Of a stretch of DNA of 64,000 nt, positions 1-8,562 are shown piece by piece. How positions within the stretch are numbered: the first letter of the stretch is position 1; each line of letters starts with the position of its first letter. The position numbers and the translations under genes are program-made. Below the pieces are notes generated by a model, which saw nothing but the letters and a program-made list of their open reading frames with translations, did no database searches and was not told the origin of the DNA. Source of the DNA: JOPF136 sp963773835 (GTDB lineage Bacteria > Acidobacteriota > Terriglobia > Acidiferrales > UBA7541); NCBI GenBank assembly GCA_963773835.1, contig CAVZCQ010000003.1:124001-188000 (forward strand), read 5' to 3'.

Positions 1-1772
1 TCCTCATCCGTGGGAAATACCGCATCCAGGCCCGCCTCGGCAAAGGCGGGATGGGCATCGTCTATAAGGCGCAGCACATTTTCCTGGAGGAATTCCGCGC
101 GCTCAAGGTGATGTTCCCGCACCTCGCCCAGGACCCCAAATTCCGGCACCGGTTTCTGCGCGAAGGCAAGGAAGGCCGCAAGCTGCGCAACAATCCGCAC
201 ATCGTGGCCATCGAGGACCAGGAACAGGCCGAAGACGGCAGCCTGTATCTGGCCATGGAATACGTGGACGGGGTGACGCTGCGCGAGCTGCTGCGCAGCG
301 CGCACGGGCCGCTGCCGCTGCCGCGCGCGCTGAACATCGCGCGGGGAATCGCGGAAGGCCTGCAAGCCGCGCACGCACTGGGAATCGTGCACCGCGACAT
401 CAAGCCGGACAACGTGCTGATGGCTCGCGACGCGGCGGGCAACGACCTTCCGAAAGTGGCCGATTTCGGCATCATGTCGCTCTGCGAAGGCTCGACGGTG
501 ATGGGCACGCGCCCGCTGCTCACGGCCCCGTACGCCTCGCCCGAACAGTGGCAGGCGCAACCCGGCTCGAAGCCCGACCCGCGAACCGATCTCTACGCGC
601 TGGGCATCACCATGTACGAAATGCTCACCGGCCGGCTGCCCTTCCGCGCCGACAATCCGGTGCAATGGATGCACGCGCACCTGACGCTGCAGCCTGCGCC
701 GCCCAGCGAACTGAACACGGAGCTGGCCGGCAATCCCGCCATTGATGCGCTGGTGCTGAAGCTGCTGGCCAAAGACGTGAACGACCGGCATCCCGATGCG
801 CAGGCTTTTCTGCGCGAGCTGAGCCTGGCGCAATCCGGAATGCAGTGGACGCCGCGCATGCCCCAACAGTCCATGGACACGGCCACGCCGACCACCGTCC
901 AGCGCCGCACGCCCGTATCGGGCCTCGGTGGTTCTTCCACGCCCGCCTCCGTGACGCCGGCGAGCGGCGAGGCCCGCACTCCCGCGTCCGGCGAGAAGCC
1001 GGAAGGGGCGCGTCCGAAATACGCCGATGAAATGCTGCGCTGGGCGGAGAGAAACATTGACCGGAAGTCGGGTCAGGTGAAAGCGGTGACCAGCGAACCC
1101 GCCCGGCCAGCCGAGCCCGTAAAGCCTGCCGCGCCGCCGGTCGCACGACCCGCACCGTCGGCGCCGCTGCCTCCGCTTCCCGTGCCGCATTCCGCGCCTC
1201 CACCTCCGCCGGTCGAGCCGGACCGGCCGCTGGTGGAACGCGCGTCACCGCGCATCGAAACTCCGCCGGAGCGCACGGCACCGCCGGCTCCTCCGCCGCC
1301 ACCTCCTGCTCCGGTGGTACAGCCGAAACCCGCTGCGCCTCCGCCGGCCGCGCCACCTGTACGTCCTGCCGCGGCGCCGCGTCCGGCGCCGGCGCCGTTC
1401 GCCGCTGTGCTGCCGGAACAGAAAAAATCGCGCGGCATCTGGCTCTGGGTGGCTCTCGTCGTGCTGGCCATTGCGGGGGCTGCTGCCTACTTCCTGCTCC
1501 CGCGGCTCAGCGTGCAGCGGCAGACGGCTGCTCCTGGGGCTGCTCCTGCCGACACCGCGGCGCCCGCGGAGCGTCAACTGCAGATCGACGAACACATGCA
1601 CAAAGCGGAAGCCGCTTTCGCCCAGGGAAATTACGATTTGGCCATCGAGGAGTACCAGGCCGTCCTGCAGTTCAATCCCGCGAGCGTGCGCGCGAAAGAG
1701 GGAATCGAACGAGCGAAAAAGGCCAAAGCCGCAGAGAGCGTGATTCTGCCCGGCGGTAAGAATACGCCGTAG
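1..1772 (+). CDS. Membrane-anchored Ser/Thr protein kinase with C-terminal TPR (5' end missing)
   Basis: The reading frame is already open at base 3, so the N-terminus lies outside the window; 589 codons are visible. The glycine-rich loop GKGGMGIVYK spans about 39-68, the ATP-binding lysine (LKVMF) is near 105, the catalytic HRDIKPDN is at 390-413 and DFG is at 462-470, so it looks an active Hanks-type kinase. After the kinase domain comes a roughly 200-residue Pro/Ala-rich linker (about 850-1420), one membrane helix (WLWVALVVLAIAGAAAYFLL, about 1440-1500) and an extracytoplasmic tail with one TPR-like helix pair (AEAAFAQGNYDLAIEEY). By family knowledge it phosphorylates cytoplasmic Ser/Thr targets in response to an unknown outside signal. 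It sits 12 bp before three secreted Sel1 proteins, which may be functionally linked (inference). Confidence 0.93.
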   Translation, partial: LIRGKYRIQARLGKGGMGIVYKAQHIFLEEFRALKVMFPHLAQDPKFRHRFLREGKEGRKLRNNPHIVAIEDQEQAEDGSLYLAMEYVDGVTLRELLRSAHGPLPLPRALNIARGIAEGLQAAHALGIVHRDIKPDNVLMARDAAGNDLPKVADFGIMSLCEGSTVMGTRPLLTAPYASPEQWQAQPGSKPDPRTDLYALGITMYEMLTGRLPFRADNPVQWMHAHLTLQPAPPSELNTELAGNPAIDALVLKLLAKDVNDRHPDAQAFLRELSLAQSGMQWTPRMPQQSMDTATPTTVQRRTPVSGLGGSSTPASVTPASGEARTPASGEKPEGARPKYADEMLRWAERNIDRKSGQVKAVTSEPARPAEPVKPAAPPVARPAPSAPLPPLPVPHSAPPPPPVEPDRPLVERASPRIETPPERTAPPAPPPPPPAPVVQPKPAAPPPAAPPVRPAAAPRPAPAPFAAVLPEQKKSRGIWLWVALVVLAIAGAAAYFLLPRLSVQRQTAAPGAAPADTAAPAERQLQIDEHMHKAEAAFAQGNYDLAIEEYQAVLQFNPASVRAKEGIERAKKAKAAESVILPGGKNTP

Positions 1773-1784
1773 CCGTCGAGGGGG

Positions 1785-3701
1785 ATGCATTTGAGAATCG
1801 TGAGGAGAAGCTGGCGCGCGTGGCTGGCCCTGGCAGCGATGTCGCTCGTGGCGACGCAGGCTCGTGCGCAGGCGCCCGTCAAATGCGCGGGGCCGCTTTC
1901 CGAAGCCGCAGTGATCAAGCTGGCGGCTGCTGGCGTGCCGGACGCGCGGCTGGTTCAGATCGTGGACGCCTGCGGAGCCAGCTTCACCGTCACGCGCGAT
2001 AGCGAAGAGCGGCTGCGCGCCGCGGGAACCAGCGCTGCGGTGATTGCGGCGCTGCGCGAAAAGGCGCCCAAATCGAAACCCCGGCCGTCCGCGCCCGCCA
2101 AATCAGAATCGCCGAGCGCCCAGCCGGCAAAGACTCCGGAAGCGCCCGCTGCGGAGCCCACCGACCCGAAGACGCAATTCACGCGCGGCCAGGCACGCGA
2201 GCAGGGCACCGACGGCGCCGTGGATTTCAAGGACGCCGCGCGCTGGTACCGCATGGCGGCGGATCAGGGTTACGCGCCCGCGCAGGCACGCCTCGGCTAC
2301 CTCTATGAATACGGGAACGGCGTAGGTCTCGACTACGCGCAAGCCATGCAGCTCTTCCGCAAGGCGGCCGAGCAGGGCGACGCTGCTGGTCAGGCCGGAG
2401 TGGGACATCTCTACACGCTCGGGCTGGGCGTGCCGAGAGACGACGAAGAGGCCGTGCGCTGGTCGCGGCGCGGCGCCGCGGGCGGCGATTCCCGCGCGCT
2501 CGACGACGTCGGCCTCGCTTACGAGTCCGGCCGCGGCGTGGCGCGGGATAACGCCGAAGCTCTGCAGTGGTTCCGCAAGGCCGCCGACGCCGGCGACGGG
2601 TTCGCCTGCATTCACATGGGAGAAGTGCTCGCCTCCGGCGCGGGCGCCGCCGCGGATAAAGAGGAAGCCGCAAAGTGGTACGGGAAAGCGTTCGAGCTGC
2701 TGCGGCCGGGCGCCGAGCGGGGCGGCGGACGCGAACTGTTCGCCCTGGGAACGCTCTACGAAACCGGACGGGGAGTGACGCAGGACTTCTCCCAGGCTGC
2801 CGGCTACTACCGCAAGGCCGCCGACCGCGGCATCGCCCCCGCGGAGGTGAGCCTGGGAATGTTGGCGCTGAACGGCCAGGGCCTGCCGCGCAGCGAAGCC
2901 GATGCCATGCAGTGGTTCCGCAAAGCGGCGGAACAGGGATACGCGCCCGCCCAGCGCCGCCTGGGCTACCTCTACGCGCAGGGCTCGGGTGTTTCTCGCG
3001 ATGACGTGGAAGCGGTGCGCTGGTATCGCAAGGCCGCCGACCAGGGCGACGCGGCTGCCCAGGTCTATCTCGGCTTCATGGTGGCCAACGGCCGCGGCGC
3101 CTCACGCGACGAAGCCGAAGCCGTCAAATGGTTCCGCAAGGCCTCCGAGCAGGGGGAATCTTCGGGCGCGTACTATCTCGGCGTCACCTACGACACCGGC
3201 CGCGGCGTTCCCCAGGACTACGCGCAGGCCGTGGTGTGGTATCGCAAAGCAGCGGACGCGGGCAATGCGGACGCTCAGTCCAATCTCGGCCGCATGTTCG
3301 CGGAAGGACGCGGCGTAACGAAAGACGACGCCGAAGCGCTCAAATGGTTCCACAGCGCCGCGGACAAAGGCAACGCGCGCGCCGAAGCCAATCTCGGCTG
3401 GATGTACTACAACGGCCGCGGCGTCCCGAAGGATTACGACTCCGCCGTCCAGTGGTATCGTAAGTCCGCGGAGCAGGGCAACGCCGTGGGCCAGTTCGAC
3501 CTCGCCGTGGTGTACGCGAGCGGCCATGGCGCCCCGCAGGACCCGGTGGAGGCCTACATGTGGTACAGCCTGGCCGCGGCGCAAGGCAATGCAGAGGCGG
3601 GCAACCGCATGAACGCGCTGGCGAAACAAATGACTCCGGCGCAAGTGGGTGAAGCACAGCGCCGGGCCAGCGACTGGGCGGCGCAGCATCCGCGGCGTTA
3701 G
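1785..3701 (+). CDS. Secreted Sel1-repeat protein, paralogue 1 of 3
   Basis: A 638-residue protein with a signal peptide (basic start, then WLALAAMSLVATQARAQA, cleavage near residue 28). A roughly 70-residue N-terminal module follows, shared with the next two genes and carrying two cysteines (KCAGPLSE and VDACG) and a RLRAAG motif. After a Pro/Lys-rich linker to about residue 125 the rest is about a dozen Sel1-type repeats of about 36 residues (A..WYRKAA.QG...AQ..LG..Y..GRGV..D). Sel1 repeats are alpha-solenoid protein-protein interaction scaffolds, so a periplasmic or surface adaptor is likely, without an enzymatic role. It starts 12 bp after the kinase stop and 6 bp before the next paralogue, which suggests one transcript. 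The partner is unknown. Confidence 0.9.
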   Translation: MHLRIVRRSWRAWLALAAMSLVATQARAQAPVKCAGPLSEAAVIKLAAAGVPDARLVQIVDACGASFTVTRDSEERLRAAGTSAAVIAALREKAPKSKPRPSAPAKSESPSAQPAKTPEAPAAEPTDPKTQFTRGQAREQGTDGAVDFKDAARWYRMAADQGYAPAQARLGYLYEYGNGVGLDYAQAMQLFRKAAEQGDAAGQAGVGHLYTLGLGVPRDDEEAVRWSRRGAAGGDSRALDDVGLAYESGRGVARDNAEALQWFRKAADAGDGFACIHMGEVLASGAGAAADKEEAAKWYGKAFELLRPGAERGGGRELFALGTLYETGRGVTQDFSQAAGYYRKAADRGIAPAEVSLGMLALNGQGLPRSEADAMQWFRKAAEQGYAPAQRRLGYLYAQGSGVSRDDVEAVRWYRKAADQGDAAAQVYLGFMVANGRGASRDEAEAVKWFRKASEQGESSGAYYLGVTYDTGRGVPQDYAQAVVWYRKAADAGNADAQSNLGRMFAEGRGVTKDDAEALKWFHSAADKGNARAEANLGWMYYNGRGVPKDYDSAVQWYRKSAEQGNAVGQFDLAVVYASGHGAPQDPVEAYMWYSLAAAQGNAEAGNRMNALAKQMTPAQVGEAQRRASDWAAQHPRR

Positions 3702-3707
3702 CGGGGC

Positions 3708-5294
3708 ATGCTTCTTCGTTTGACAAAATTCGTCCTGGCTGTCGCGGGCGTGCTGGCAGCGTGCGCCGCGTTCTCTCCCGCGCCTCTGCTCGCCCAGGCC
3801 CCGGTGCCCTGCAATGGGCCGCTGACCGAGACGGCGGTCATCCGATTGGCGGCCAGCGGCGTGCCGGAGCCGCGGCTGGTCCGGATCGTGAAGTCCTGCG
3901 GCTCTGCGTTCGCCCTCACGAAGGAATCCGAAAGCCGGCTGCGCGCCGCGGGAGCCACCGACGCCGTCATCGCTGCGCTGCGCGAAGCGGCCCCCAAATC
4001 CAGACCGCATCCGGGCCCGCCACAAAAAGCGGAACCGCCGAAGGAAGCCGCGCCTCCCGAAAAGCCGCCCTCGGCGCCGGAACCGGCGGCCCATCCGGCG
4101 AATCCGCCGGAAGCAAACAAGGTTCCGGAGCCGGCCGAGAAATCTGCGCCGCCTCCGAAGCCCGCCGCACCCAGCCTCGATCCCACCGATCCGCGCGTCC
4201 AATACGAGCGCGGCCAGGCGTTCGAGAAAGGGACCGGCGTCCCGCCCGATCCTGTCGAAGCCGCGCGCTGGTACCGCCGCGCCGCGGACCAGGGGTACGC
4301 GGCCGCGGAAGCGCGGCTCGGTTACTTCTATGAATACGGGATCAGCGTCACCTGCGATTTTGCCGAGGCGGCGCGCCTCTACCGTCATGCGGCGGACCGT
4401 GGCGATCCGGCCGCCCAGGCGGGTCTCGGCCATCTCTATGGCGTCGGCTGGGGCGTTCCCGCCGATTCGCGGGAAGCTCTGCGCTGGACGCGGCTCTCTG
4501 CGCAAGCCGGCAATCCGCGGGGCGAAACCAACCTCGGCATCGCCTACGAATTTGGAAATGCGGTTCCGCAGGACCTCGCCGAAGCGCTGAAATGGATTCG
4601 CAAGGCCGCCGAGCAGGATTATCCCTTCGCGATTTACGCGCTCGCGGACCTCTACTGGGACGGCAAGGGCGTGCCCGCCGACCAGCAACACGCGGCGGAC
4701 CTCTACCGCCAGGCCGTGGAAAAGTTCCGCCCCGGCGCCGACGAAGGCGACGCCTCGGATCTTATCTCGCTGGCGCGCCTCTACGATGCCGGCCGCGGCG
4801 TGCCGCAGAATCCCGCGCAGGCGCTCAGTTACTACCGCAAAGCCGCCGAACGCGGACTTCCCGCCGCTGAAAATCTGGTCGGGATCCGTTACGCCAATGG
4901 AATGGGAACGGAGAAAGATCCGCTGGAAGCCGTGGTGTGGTATCGCCGCGCCGCCGACCACGGCAATTCCGACGCCCAGGCAAATCTGAGCTACATGTAC
5001 GACACCGGCACGGGCGTGGCGCGCGATTACGACAAGGCCGTCCAATGGGCTCGCCTCTCCGCCGAGCAGGGCAATCCCGGCGGCCAATTCAATCTCGCAG
5101 CCTCCTACGGCGGAGGACGCGGCGTGCCCCAGGACATGGTCGAATCCTACAAGTGGTATCTGCTCTCGGAAGCCGCAGGCAACCAGCAGGCCACCCAACG
5201 TATGAAGGATATGGCCAGCCACATGACCGGCGAGCAGGTGGCGGAAGCGCAGCGCCGGGCGAGCAACTGGTCCGCGCAGCATTCGCCGCGTTAG
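3708..5294 (+). CDS. Secreted Sel1-repeat protein, paralogue 2 of 3
   Basis: A 528-residue secreted Sel1 protein. The signal peptide is FVLAVAGVLAACAAFSPAPL with cleavage near AQA. The shared N-terminal module keeps its two cysteines (PCNGPL and VKSCG), and a Pro/Lys-rich linker runs to about residue 155. About ten Sel1 repeats follow, ending in a C-terminal tail (MTGEQVAEAQRRASNW) that closely matches the tail of paralogue 1. It begins 6 bp after the upstream stop and ends 6 bp before the downstream start. Its first 150 bases are nearly identical to those of paralogue 3, while the repeat regions differ more, so the 5' ends duplicated recently or were homogenised. No catalytic motif is visible. 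Confidence 0.9.
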   Translation: MLLRLTKFVLAVAGVLAACAAFSPAPLLAQAPVPCNGPLTETAVIRLAASGVPEPRLVRIVKSCGSAFALTKESESRLRAAGATDAVIAALREAAPKSRPHPGPPQKAEPPKEAAPPEKPPSAPEPAAHPANPPEANKVPEPAEKSAPPPKPAAPSLDPTDPRVQYERGQAFEKGTGVPPDPVEAARWYRRAADQGYAAAEARLGYFYEYGISVTCDFAEAARLYRHAADRGDPAAQAGLGHLYGVGWGVPADSREALRWTRLSAQAGNPRGETNLGIAYEFGNAVPQDLAEALKWIRKAAEQDYPFAIYALADLYWDGKGVPADQQHAADLYRQAVEKFRPGADEGDASDLISLARLYDAGRGVPQNPAQALSYYRKAAERGLPAAENLVGIRYANGMGTEKDPLEAVVWYRRAADHGNSDAQANLSYMYDTGTGVARDYDKAVQWARLSAEQGNPGGQFNLAASYGGGRGVPQDMVESYKWYLLSEAAGNQQATQRMKDMASHMTGEQVAEAQRRASNWSAQHSPR

Positions 5295-5300
5295 CCCGCT

Positions 5301-6992
5301 ATGTCGTCGCGTACCACCCAATTCGCTCTCGCGCTCGCGGGCGTGCTGGCAGCGTGCGCCGCCTTCTCTCCCGCGCCTCTGTTCGCGCAGGCCCCGGTGC
5401 GCTGCAATGGGCAGCTCACGGAAACCGCGGTCATCCGATTGGCGGCCAGCGGCGTTCCCGAGGCGCGTCTGCTGCAGATCGTCAACACCTGCGGCGTAAG
5501 TTTTCAGTTGAATCGCGACAGCGAGGAGCGCCTGCGCGCCGCCGGCGCCACGAGTGCGGTTCTGGCCGCCATTCGCGCGAAGGGCGCGAAGCCGGCGAGC
5601 AAACCCGTCGCTCCAGGAGCCGAGCAGCCGGCCGCTGCTCCCTCTGCTGCTCCGCCTCGTCCCGCGACGCCGTCTTCCGCTCCACCGGCGAAAGCGGATT
5701 CTTCCCCGAAGCCCCGCGTGATCCAACTCCCCGTTGACGGCGCCGCACCGACCGCCAGCGCATCCGCCGCCGATTCCGCGCGCATCGCGCCGCCCGATGC
5801 GCCCCGTTCGCACTTCGAGCGCGGCCAGGCCTACGAAGAAGGCCGCGGCGTGTCCCAGGATTACGCCGAAGCCGCCAAGTGGTATCGCCAGTCGGCCAAC
5901 GAAGGAAACGCGGACGCGCAGAACGCTCTCGGCTGGCTCTACCGCTCCGGCCACGGCGTTCCGCAGGACTGGGCCGAAGCGGAGCACTGGTTCCGCAAAG
6001 CTGCCGAGCAGGGCAATCCCGAAGCGCAGGCCAATCTCGGCTGGATGTACATGAACGGCCAGGGCGTGCCGCTGGATTACGCGGAAGCCGCGAAGTGGCA
6101 GCGCAAAGCCGCCGAACAGGGCAACGCCATCGCGGAATTCAATTTCGCCTGGATGTGCGAGCACGGCAACGGCGTGCCACAGGACTACGCCGCGGCCGTC
6201 ACCTGGTACCGCAAATCCGCCGTGCAGGGCAACGCTGCCGCGCAGACCAATCTCGCCTACCTGGTGGCCCACGGACTGGGCACGCCGCGCGACTCCGCCG
6301 AGGCGGTCAAGTGGTACACCAAGGCCGTGGACCAGGGAAACGTCCAGGCCGCCACCAACCTCGGCTACATGTATGAAAACGGCATGGGCGTGAAGCGCGA
6401 TTACGAAGCCGCTCTCAAATGGTATCGCATGGCCGCCGATCAGGGCGTCGCCGCCGCTCAGGACAACCTGGGCCTGATGTACGAAAGCGGCCGCGGCGTT
6501 GCTGCTGACCCCACCGAGGCGGCGCACTGGTATCGCAAGGCCGCGGACCAGGGCTTCGCCCCCGGCGAGTTGCATCTCGGCATCCTGATTTCGCAGGGCA
6601 AGGGCGTGCCTCGCGACGACGAGGACGCCGCCGGATGGCTCCGTCGCGCTGCCGAGCAGGGCAACGCCGATGCGGAGGCCCGCCTCGGCGCCATCTACGA
6701 GGCTGGCCGCGGCGTCACCAACGACGACGAACTGGCCGTAAGCTGGTATCGCAAATCCGCCGAGCAGGGCAATCCCCTCGGCCAGTACCATCTGGGCGAA
6801 GCCTATCTGCTCGGCCACGGAGTCAATCAGTCCTACGTGGACGCGTATATGTGGTACTCGCTTTCGGCCCAATCCGGATTCCAGGACGCCGCCGACCGTC
6901 TCGACGCTCTCGCCAAGCTCATGCGCCCCGAGCAGATCGACGAAGCCCGCTCCCGCACCGCCCAGTGGTCCGCCCAGCATTCAAGCCGCTGA
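5301..6992 (+). CDS. Secreted Sel1-repeat protein, paralogue 3 of 3
   Basis: A 563-residue secreted Sel1 protein and the last of the tandem triplet. It has a signal peptide (FALALAGVLAACAAFSPAPL), the two-cysteine N-terminal module (RCNGQL and VNTCG), a linker rich in Ala/Pro/Ser to about residue 165 and about eleven Sel1 repeats of very regular spacing. The C-terminus (MRPEQIDEARSRTAQWSAQH) matches the conserved tail of its paralogues. An adaptor role in the envelope is the only supported function. The repeat regularity and codon bias of the triplet create a very long open frame on the opposite strand, which I do not regard as a gene. A promoter for prfA begins 20 bp after its stop. Confidence 0.9.
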   Translation: MSSRTTQFALALAGVLAACAAFSPAPLFAQAPVRCNGQLTETAVIRLAASGVPEARLLQIVNTCGVSFQLNRDSEERLRAAGATSAVLAAIRAKGAKPASKPVAPGAEQPAAAPSAAPPRPATPSSAPPAKADSSPKPRVIQLPVDGAAPTASASAADSARIAPPDAPRSHFERGQAYEEGRGVSQDYAEAAKWYRQSANEGNADAQNALGWLYRSGHGVPQDWAEAEHWFRKAAEQGNPEAQANLGWMYMNGQGVPLDYAEAAKWQRKAAEQGNAIAEFNFAWMCEHGNGVPQDYAAAVTWYRKSAVQGNAAAQTNLAYLVAHGLGTPRDSAEAVKWYTKAVDQGNVQAATNLGYMYENGMGVKRDYEAALKWYRMAADQGVAAAQDNLGLMYESGRGVAADPTEAAHWYRKAADQGFAPGELHLGILISQGKGVPRDDEDAAGWLRRAAEQGNADAEARLGAIYEAGRGVTNDDELAVSWYRKSAEQGNPLGQYHLGEAYLLGHGVNQSYVDAYMWYSLSAQSGFQDAADRLDALAKLMRPEQIDEARSRTAQWSAQHSSR

Positions 6993-7011
6993 AAGTTCGC
7001 GCACGCCGCGA

Positions 7012-7041
7012 TTGACACCGTGCTCCCGACGCCGCTATCCT
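7012..7041 (+). promoter_or_regulatory. Promoter candidate for prfA
   Basis: TTGACA at 7012-7017 and TATCCT at 7036-7041 are separated by 18 bp. The -35 box is perfect. It lies between the Sel1 triplet and prfA and would give a leader of about 130 nt that contains a 7-codon open frame (7057-7080). Confidence 0.6.
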
Positions 7042-7178
7042 GCATCCAAGAGAGCCATGAGCCGCAGCCGCTTCTATTAGGTAGCACCCGCCCGCTCCGC
7101 AATGCCGGAGTTGCCCTGAAGTTCGCCCAAATTTTCGAGCAGAAAAAGCCACACGTTCGGCTCTTAAGGAATGAATTA

Positions 7179-8264
7179 ATGTCCACGCTCTACGACAAGT
7201 TGGAACAGATTGAGTCGCGCTACGACGAGCTGACCCGCGAGCTTTCTTCTCCCGAGGTGTCGGCGGATTCGGCGCGGTTGCAGAAGCTCGCCCGCGCGCA
7301 CTCCGAGCTGGGCGAAATGGTGGAGAAATACCGCGAGTGGAAGAAACTCGAGCAGGGGCTGACGGACGCCAAACAGCTCCAAGTCGAATCGAACGACGCG
7401 GAAATGAAGCAGCTCGCCCACGACGAAGAGCGCCTGCTCACCACGCAGCGCGACCGCGTGGAGGCGGAGCTGAAGCGCCTGCTCGTCCCCCGCGACCCCA
7501 ACGACGAGAAGAACATCATCCTCGAAATCCGCGCCGGCACCGGAGGCGACGAGGCCGCGCTGTTTGCATCGGAGCTGTTCCGCATGTATTCGCGCTTCGC
7601 GGAGTCGCAGGGCTGGCGCGCCGATGTGCTGGCCAGCTCGCCCTCCTCGCTCGGCGGGCTGAAGGAAATCACCGCGTCCATCTCAGGCAAGAAGGTGTAT
7701 TCGAAACTGAAATATGAAAGCGGCGTGCATCGCGTGCAGCGCGTGCCGGAAACCGAACAGCAAGGCCGCGTGCACACCTCCGCGGCCACCGTCGCCGTGC
7801 TGCCCGAAGCGGACGAAATCGAAGTGAAGATCGAGCCGAAGGACATCCGCATCGACACGTTCTGTTCCTCCGGCCCCGGCGGCCAGTCCGTGAACACCAC
7901 GTATTCCGCCGTGCGCATCACGCACCTGCCCAGCGGCATGATCGTTTCCTGCCAGGACGAGAAATCGCAGATCAAGAACCGCGAGAAGGCCATGAAGGTG
8001 CTCCGCGCGCGCCTGTTTGAAATGGAACGGGAGAAGCAGCACGAGGCCATCGGGGCGGAACGCCGCGGGCAGATCAAAACCGGCGACCGCTCGGAAAAAA
8101 TCCGCACCTACAATTTCCCCCAGAACCGCGTCACCGACCATCGCATCGGCCTGACGCTCCACCAGCTCACCGACGTGATGGACGGCAAACTCGCGCCCAT
8201 TGTGGACGCGCTCAGCACCCATTATGAAGCCGAGCGCCTGAACCAGGAGCTGGACGAAGTCTGA
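7179..8264 (+). CDS. prfA: Peptide chain release factor 1
   Basis: A 361-residue cytoplasmic release factor, the usual length, that terminates translation at UAG and UAA. The anticodon-like tripeptide PxT is present as PET in HRVQRVPETEQQGR. The GGQ motif that triggers peptidyl-tRNA hydrolysis is in SGPGGQSVNTT, with the glutamine at residue 236. The start chosen is the ATG at 7179 (MSTLYDKLEQ) because AAGGA lies 8 bases upstream. An in-frame extension upstream to 7020 has no family similarity. PrmC, which methylates the GGQ glutamine, is encoded about 3 kb downstream, separated by a subtilase-like gene that looks like an insertion into a prfA-prmC pair. Confidence 0.97.
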   Translation: MSTLYDKLEQIESRYDELTRELSSPEVSADSARLQKLARAHSELGEMVEKYREWKKLEQGLTDAKQLQVESNDAEMKQLAHDEERLLTTQRDRVEAELKRLLVPRDPNDEKNIILEIRAGTGGDEAALFASELFRMYSRFAESQGWRADVLASSPSSLGGLKEITASISGKKVYSKLKYESGVHRVQRVPETEQQGRVHTSAATVAVLPEADEIEVKIEPKDIRIDTFCSSGPGGQSVNTTYSAVRITHLPSGMIVSCQDEKSQIKNREKAMKVLRARLFEMEREKQHEAIGAERRGQIKTGDRSEKIRTYNFPQNRVTDHRIGLTLHQLTDVMDGKLAPIVDALSTHYEAERLNQELDEV

Positions 8265-8562
8265 GCGATTTTGCCCAGCCGCATATGTTCCGCAAAGCGC
8301 AGCCAGCCCGCCAACAAATGAAACAGTGCGCACAGCAGCGGCGCACGAAGCTCCGCACCTTCCTCGAAGCTGGCCTCGAAGCCCATTTCCATGCAGGCAA
8401 CACAGGCGGACCGGCGGTTCGCACGCCATGCGGATGTGGTATAAATCGTGACTGCCGTTTCCGAGGCAGGAATGCCGTTTCCTTCCTGCTGACCGCCCCC
8501 AGCGCGGAATCACCAGCGAGTCCTGGCCGATCCTCGGCTTTGTTCGGAGGAAGCTTCCGTCG

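Noticed and set aside
3102..6980. A 1292-codon open frame on the minus strand across the Sel1 genes
   Set aside because: It is the mirror of repetitive, GC-biased Sel1 coding sequence; the translation itself is a repeat with no domain.
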